From: an uncultured delta proteobacterium
GTDB taxonomy: Bacteria > Desulfobacterota > Syntrophorhabdia > Syntrophorhabdales > Syntrophorhabdaceae
DNA length: 10,005 nt
NCBI GenBank assembly: GCA_903872255.1
Contig: CAIQJW010000132.1
Span: forward strand, 1 to 10,005
Direction of reading: 5' to 3'
This document shows, piece after piece, positions 7,153 through 10,005 of this stretch. Position 1 is the first letter of the stretch. The number at the start of each line of letters is the position of its first letter. The notes beneath the pieces were generated by a model that saw nothing but the letters and a program-made list of their open reading frames with translations, had not been told where the DNA came from and searched no databases. The position numbers and the translations under genes were made by a program.

Positions 7153-7762
7153 AACTTTTCAGCGTATTGTTCACTTTTGTCTTTATGAGATCGTGGACCG
7201 CCTCGATCTTGAGGTTGGCATCCACGATAAAGAACCTCTTGGGGTCTTCCTGTGCCATACTGTCGTACGCCTTCTTGACCTTTTGATGAAACGAGATCTT
7301 TTCTCCCTCGATCCTGTCCATGTCCGACGACGCAGCTCTCCGTTTTAAGCCCTTTTCAACCGCGATATCCAGGAGGATCGTAAGGTTGGGCCGGATGCCT
7401 TTTGTGACCATATTATTGAGGGTATCGATGATGCCTGTATCTATTTTTCTTCCGGATCCCTGGTAGGCGTATGTGGCATCGGTAAATCTATCGCACAGGA
7501 CGATCTTGCCGCCCTTTATTGCCGGCAGGATGACCTCATCCACATGCTGGGCCCTCATTGCCATGAATACGAGGAGTTCGCACAGGGGACCCACATTCAT
7601 GCCTTTTTTCAGAAGAAGTTCGCGCAGCGCTTCACCGAAACCCGTCCCGCCCGGTTCGCGCGTCTTCACCACGGAGTAACCCTTCCCGGTCAGGTAATCG
7701 CCGAGGAGCCCGATCTGTGTTGTCTTGCCGCACCCTTCGATGCCTTCAAACGTGATCAGCAT
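7142..7762 (-). CDS. tmk: Thymidylate kinase
   Basis: A 206-residue dTMP kinase, which phosphorylates dTMP to dTDP with ATP. The P-loop is GIEGCGKTT (7-15), followed by the REPGGTGFGEALRELL segment (35-50) and DRFTDATYAYQG (91-102), which binds the nucleotide monophosphate. The lid region around 141-155 (RRAASSDMDRIEG) carries arginines while the P-loop has no arginine, the E. coli-like arrangement. TILLDI (128-133) is the next conserved strand. Length is usual. It begins five bases after the efp stop with a weak Shine-Dalgarno (AGG) and overlaps holB by 11 bases, the tmk-holB pairing common in bacteria. Confidence 0.97.
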   Translation of the reverse strand: MLITFEGIEGCGKTTQIGLLGDYLTGKGYSVVKTREPGGTGFGEALRELLLKKGMNVGPLCELLVFMAMRAQHVDEVILPAIKGGKIVLCDRFTDATYAYQGSGRKIDTGIIDTLNNMVTKGIRPNLTILLDIAVEKGLKRRAASSDMDRIEGEKISFHQKVKKAYDSMAQEDPKRFFIVDANLKIEAVHDLIKTKVNNTLKSYGI

Positions 7763-7767
7763 TTTGC

Positions 7768-8334
7768 CTATTTTTGAACACGCTCCATGTATTGGCCTGT
7801 TCGCGTGTCTACCTTAACCTTATCTCCCTGTTCAACAAAAAGAGGTACCTGTACCGTATATCCTGTTTCCAGGACGGCAGGTTTAGTTGCATTCTGGGCT
7901 GTATCTCCCTTAATTCCCGGTTCGGTCTCGGCGATCGTGAGGGTGACAAAATTCTGGATATCGACGCCGATAGTCTTTCCTTTATAAAAAAGGACTGCTA
8001 TGACCATGCTTTCCTTGAGGTAATTCTTGGTATCGCCAAGATTTTCCTCATTGATAAATATCTGGTCGTACGTGGCCTCATCCATGAAATGATATTGTAT
8101 TCCTTCTTTATACAGGAACTGCATCTGCTTTTCTTCGACGTCAGGGACTTCGGCTTTATCACCCGACCTGAAGGTCTTATCGAGAACGTTACCCGTGATG
8201 AGGCTCTTCATCCTGGTCCTGACAAAAGCACCGCCTTTGCCGGGTTTGACATGCTGAAATTCCACAATTGTGAACGGCTCGCCATCCTGGAGGATTCTGA
8301 GGCCTTTTCTGAATTCTGTTGTATCGACGATCAT
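7768..8334 (-). CDS. efp: Translation elongation factor P
   Basis: This 188-residue protein is EF-P, which binds between the ribosomal P and E sites and relieves stalling at consecutive prolines. The N-terminal KOW-like domain contains VKPGKGGAFVRTRMKSL, placing K33 at the tip of the loop that is post-translationally modified in many bacteria. Two OB domains follow; VTLTIAETEPGIKGDTA (about 130-146) and the closing GYTVQVPLFVEQGDKVKVDTRTGQY are the classical signatures. A lysine at the tip fits EpmA-type, hydroxylated or unmodified EF-P, but not the rhamnosylated arginine type; no modification enzyme gene is in the window. The start has a strong ribosome binding site (8341-8346). A heptad repeat array sits just upstream. 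The gene leads the efp-tmk-holB-ricT-metG-dciA block. Confidence 0.97.
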   Translation of the reverse strand: MIVDTTEFRKGLRILQDGEPFTIVEFQHVKPGKGGAFVRTRMKSLITGNVLDKTFRSGDKAEVPDVEEKQMQFLYKEGIQYHFMDEATYDQIFINEENLGDTKNYLKESMVIAVLFYKGKTIGVDIQNFVTLTIAETEPGIKGDTAQNATKPAVLETGYTVQVPLFVEQGDKVKVDTRTGQYMERVQK

Positions 8335-8340
8335 ATATTT

Positions 8341-8346
8341 CCTCCC
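8341..8346 (-). promoter_or_regulatory. Ribosome binding site of efp
   Basis: On the minus strand GGGAGG lies six bases before the ATG at 8334. It is the strongest Shine-Dalgarno of the leftward genes, which fits high EF-P expression and independent translation initiation after the repeat-filled gap. Confidence 0.75.
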
Positions 8347-8357
8347 GCCTTATAATC

Positions 8358-8420
8358 CGTGAATCGTAAATCGTAAATCGTAAATCGTGAATCGTGAATC
8401 GTAAATCGTGAAGTGTAAAA
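8358..8420. repeat. Heptad tandem array 1, long arm (unit CGTRAAT)
   Basis: Read on the plus strand, nine consecutive 7-base units run without a gap: CGTGAAT, three CGTAAAT, two CGTGAAT, one CGTAAAT, then CGTGAAG and a degenerate TGTAAAA. The variation is almost only A/G at the fourth position. The array begins a dozen bases upstream of the efp ribosome binding site, in the gap between pepP and efp. Read leftward it stays open and gives a repeating FTIHD/FTIYD-like peptide, which I regard as an artefact. With the short arm at 8473-8491 it forms an inverted repeat. Confidence 0.95.
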
Positions 8421-8472
8421 ATAAATAACCTCAATATTTCCGAATCTGCTTATTGTTTTGTTTCTTAACTCC

Positions 8473-8491
8473 TTACGATTTACGATTTACG
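8473..8491. repeat. Heptad array 1, short inverted arm
   Basis: These 19 bases are the exact reverse complement of 8365-8383, that is, of two CGTAAAT units plus CGTAA. The arm begins only two bases beyond the pepP stop (TAG at 8494-8496, minus strand). Between the arms lies an AT-rich spacer (8421-8472). RNA or single-stranded DNA of this gap could fold into a 19-pair stem. Confidence 0.93.
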
Positions 8492-8493
8492 TT

Positions 8494-9573
8494 CTATATT
8501 TTTATCATATCTTTTCTTATCTGAGTGAGGATCCGGGGTGTGTCTCCTGTTATTAGTACCATATCTTCCAGCCTTACGCCACCGATATTCGGCAGGTATA
8601 TACCGGGCTCGATCGTTATCACCATGTTGTCTTCGAGGATCCCCTTTGCGGTGCTGTTAATTGCCGGAGCTTCATGGACCGCTATCCCGACGCCATGGCC
8701 GAGACCGTGGCGGAAATAATCACCGTATCCTTTTTCCTCGATGTATCCCCTGACGGTACTGTCTAACTGCTTGATTGGCATTCCTGCAACCGCTTTTTCA
8801 ATGCCGAGTTTCCTGGCGTCATTGACGATAGTATATATCTCGGCCAGTTTATCAGGAATGTCCCCGAGACATACTGTCACCGTCTCGTCACTGCAGTAAC
8901 CGGACACGGCCGCTCCAAAATCCAGAATAACGGTGTCGCCCTTCTTAAGTTTCCTGCCGGTGGGCTCAGCATGGGGAAGGGCCGAGTGCGGGCCCGACGC
9001 GACAATGGTATCAAATGACGACCCCCGCGCGCCGCGCTTGCGCAGGATATAATCTAATTCATCCGCTATGTTCTTTTCCGTTTCCCCCGGTTTGATGATC
9101 CCCACGATATCGTTGAAGGCCTCGGTAGCGATGGATATGGCATCCATAATGAGCGCTATTTCCTCGGGTTCTTTGCACTCGCGTATCTCCTCGATGGAGG
9201 AATTCATGGGAGCCAGGCTTACTCCGGGAATATTTTCAAACCAGGTACTGTAAGCATTATAAATAGTGTGTGTCCCATCGAATCCCAATTTTGAGACCTT
9301 GTATTTTGTGCACAGATTGTAAAGCGCATCATCTCCCGGCCGCATCTCGTGTATGTGGATGCCGCTCGTTACTTCCCGCGCGTGTGTTACATAACGGAAA
9401 TCAACAATGAGGACGACATCGCCGCGCGTCACGAACAGCATTCCTTCGGAACCCCTAAAACCTGTCAGGTAGAAGATGTTGTCCATCCCCTTGAGAATGC
9501 AGCCATCGAGCCCCATTTCTCCAAGAAGATCCTGCAGCCGTTCAATGCGCAGTTCACGCCTTATAGCTGCCAT
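8494..9573 (-). CDS. pepP: M24 family aminopeptidase (Xaa-Pro peptidase-like)
   Basis: A 359-residue cytoplasmic metallopeptidase with a pita-bread catalytic domain, expected to remove an N-terminal residue before proline. The first 130 residues form the creatinase-like N-terminal domain (FYLTGFRGSEGMLFV at 34-48, IVDFRY at 56-61). The metal ligands are visible: D218 (VILDFGA), D229 (SDETVT), H293 (GLGHGVGIAVHE), E322 (ITIEPGIY) and E336 (VRLEDM). H201 (LPHAEP) and H300 are in the places of substrate-contacting histidines. Length is typical of the short bacterial Xaa-Pro peptidases (about 350-360). Exact substrate preference (aminopeptidase P or dipeptidase) cannot be told from sequence; the pepP-efp neighbourhood supports the name. 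It overlaps the upstream TPR gene by 13 bases, which suggests coupling, and it is followed by the heptad element. Confidence 0.93.
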   Translation of the reverse strand: MAAIRRELRIERLQDLLGEMGLDGCILKGMDNIFYLTGFRGSEGMLFVTRGDVVLIVDFRYVTHAREVTSGIHIHEMRPGDDALYNLCTKYKVSKLGFDGTHTIYNAYSTWFENIPGVSLAPMNSSIEEIRECKEPEEIALIMDAISIATEAFNDIVGIIKPGETEKNIADELDYILRKRGARGSSFDTIVASGPHSALPHAEPTGRKLKKGDTVILDFGAAVSGYCSDETVTVCLGDIPDKLAEIYTIVNDARKLGIEKAVAGMPIKQLDSTVRGYIEEKGYGDYFRHGLGHGVGIAVHEAPAINSTAKGILEDNMVITIEPGIYLPNIGGVRLEDMVLITGDTPRILTQIRKDMIKI

Positions 9574-9776
9574 AATTTATTCCGGAGATTTTTCAGGATG
9601 CCTTTTTTCTGGCTTGCCTTGAGTTGTTTCTTTAAATACTTGAGTCGCTCCGCATATGCCTTGTTGCCGGATTCCCGTCGGACAAGCTCGGCATATATCT
9701 TGATGCATTCATCGATATACCCCTGCTCGAGGTATATCTCTGCCAGCGTCGCGGATGCCATAACGTGAGCTTCCAT
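9561..9776 (-). CDS. Small tetratricopeptide-repeat protein
   Basis: A 71-residue protein with one recognisable TPR-like helix pair: ASATLAEIYLEQGYIDECIKIYAELVRRESGN at about 7-38 has the spacing of small and large residues of TPR (A-x2-Y, GY, A). It is followed by a basic helix (AERLKYLKKQLKASQKKGILKNLRNKLW). No signal peptide or membrane segment is visible, so it is probably cytoplasmic and may bind a partner protein; the function is unknown. The start is uncertain: the ATG at 9776 has no Shine-Dalgarno, while the ATG at 9761 (residue 6, MASATL) has GGAAG eight bases upstream. A start at 9761 would give 66 residues. It overlaps pepP by 13 bases and lies just downstream of a candidate promoter. 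Confidence 0.75.
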   Translation of the reverse strand: MEAHVMASATLAEIYLEQGYIDECIKIYAELVRRESGNKAYAERLKYLKKQLKASQKKGILKNLRNKLWQL

Positions 9777-9784
9777 AAGGCATA

Positions 9785-9813
9785 AATATATGAATATATT
9801 GGTGAAAAAGCAA
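9785..9813 (-). promoter_or_regulatory. Candidate sigma-70-type promoter of the TPR-pepP unit
   Basis: On the minus strand TTGCTT (9808-9813) and TATATT (9785-9790) are separated by exactly 17 bases. The -10 matches five of six consensus bases, the -35 three of six. Transcription would begin near 9778, giving almost no leader for the ATG at 9776 but a short leader with GGAAG for the ATG at 9761. Heptad array 2 starts about ten bases upstream of the -35 box. The AT-rich surroundings make a chance match possible. Confidence 0.4.
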
Positions 9814-9823
9814 GGGAAAAGAG

Positions 9824-9920
9824 AGGCGAACGGCTAACGGCTAACGGCTAACGGCAAACGGCAAACGGCAAACGGCTAACGGCTAACGGCTAACGGCTAA
9901 CGGCTAACGGCTAACGGCGA
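9824..9920. repeat. Heptad tandem array 2, long arm (unit CGGCWAA)
   Basis: Starting from 9831, twelve perfect-phase units run on the plus strand: three CGGCTAA, three CGGCAAA, six CGGCTAA, then a partial CGGCGA; a degenerate unit (AGGCGAA) precedes at 9824-9830. Only the fifth base varies (T or A) and the variants are grouped in blocks, as expected if runs of units were duplicated by slippage. It lies upstream of the candidate promoter of the TPR-pepP unit. Confidence 0.97.
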
Positions 9921-9939
9921 TTCATTCTTAATTTTATCA

Positions 9940-9960
9940 TTTGCCGTTCGCCGTTTGCCG
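9940..9960. repeat. Heptad array 2, short inverted arm
   Basis: Three units in reverse orientation: TTTGCCG, TTCGCCG, TTTGCCG. Their reverse complement matches the CGGCAAA block at 9852-9872 in 20 of 21 positions. An AT-rich spacer (9922-9939) separates the arm from the end of the long array. The remaining bases to the window edge (9961-10005) hold no feature I can assign; two leftward frames are open there but too short to judge. Confidence 0.92.
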
Positions 9961-10005
9961 ATAATATATTCCATACTTTGCCGCTGAGATGATTCCCTCG
10001 GTTAT

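Noticed and set aside
8189..8434. Leftward open frame of 81 codons with an FTIHD/FTIYD-like peptide repeat
   Set aside because: It is only the open minus-strand reading of heptad array 1 running into efp in the wrong frame. The periodic peptide follows from the 7-base unit, which gives a seven-residue period every 21 bases.
9824..9960. CRISPR-like or attachment-site interpretation of the repeats
   Set aside because: The units are 7 bases with no unique spacers and no cas genes nearby, and there is no integrase or tRNA that would suggest an attachment site.
9961..10005. 3' end of another leftward gene at the right edge
   Set aside because: Two leftward frames are open from the edge; one reads ITEGIISAAKYGIYY and ends at a TGA just past the short heptad arm, the other runs about 30 codons. 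With so few residues neither can be matched to a family, so no gene is called.

Overview
The window looks like ordinary bacterial core chromosome with moderate G+C. The gene order (SPOUT RNA methyltransferase, rplS, rnhB, yraN on one side; small TPR protein, pepP, efp and tmk, holB, ricT, metG on the other) and the protein styles suggest a Desulfobacterota/deltaproteobacterium-like anaerobe. That is inference from gene order and recognisable families; no marker gene fixes the taxon.

Layout. Positions 1-3372 hold a rightward, tightly packed operon: the 3' end of a SAM-dependent RNA methyltransferase, rplS (ribosomal protein L19), rnhB (RNase HII), yraN (UPF0102 nuclease-like), then larB and larC, which make the nickel-pincer nucleotide cofactor. 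Most of these genes overlap or nearly touch. Positions 3350-9776 hold leftward genes, read from right to left: a 71-residue TPR protein, an M24 aminopeptidase (pepP-like), an intergenic repeat, efp, tmk, holB, ricT, metG and dciA. The two transcription units converge, and larC and dciA overlap tail to tail by 23 bases, so there is no intergenic terminator region between them.

How the genes work together. The rightward operon joins ribosome biogenesis (RNA methylation, L19) and RNA/DNA maintenance (RNase HII, YraN) to two steps of nickel-pincer cofactor synthesis; larA and larE are not in the window. The leftward block joins translation (EF-P, MetRS) to replication (dTMP kinase, the clamp-loader delta' subunit, the helicase-loader-like DciA) and an Fe-S RNA-metabolism regulator (RicT).

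The most unusual structure is in the two intergenic spaces (8335-8493 and 9777-10005). Each holds a long tandem array of a 7-base unit (CGTRAAT in one, CGGCWAA in the other), an AT-rich spacer, and a short inverted array of about three units. The heptad sequences differ but the architecture and orientation are the same. Each short arm is complementary to an internal run of three identical units in its long arm, so both loci can fold into large hairpins. Array 1 lies between pepP and efp; array 2 lies just upstream of a candidate promoter for the TPR-pepP unit. Apart from these elements nothing in the window looks mobile, phage-derived or horizontally acquired, and I saw no tRNA, rRNA or CRISPR.
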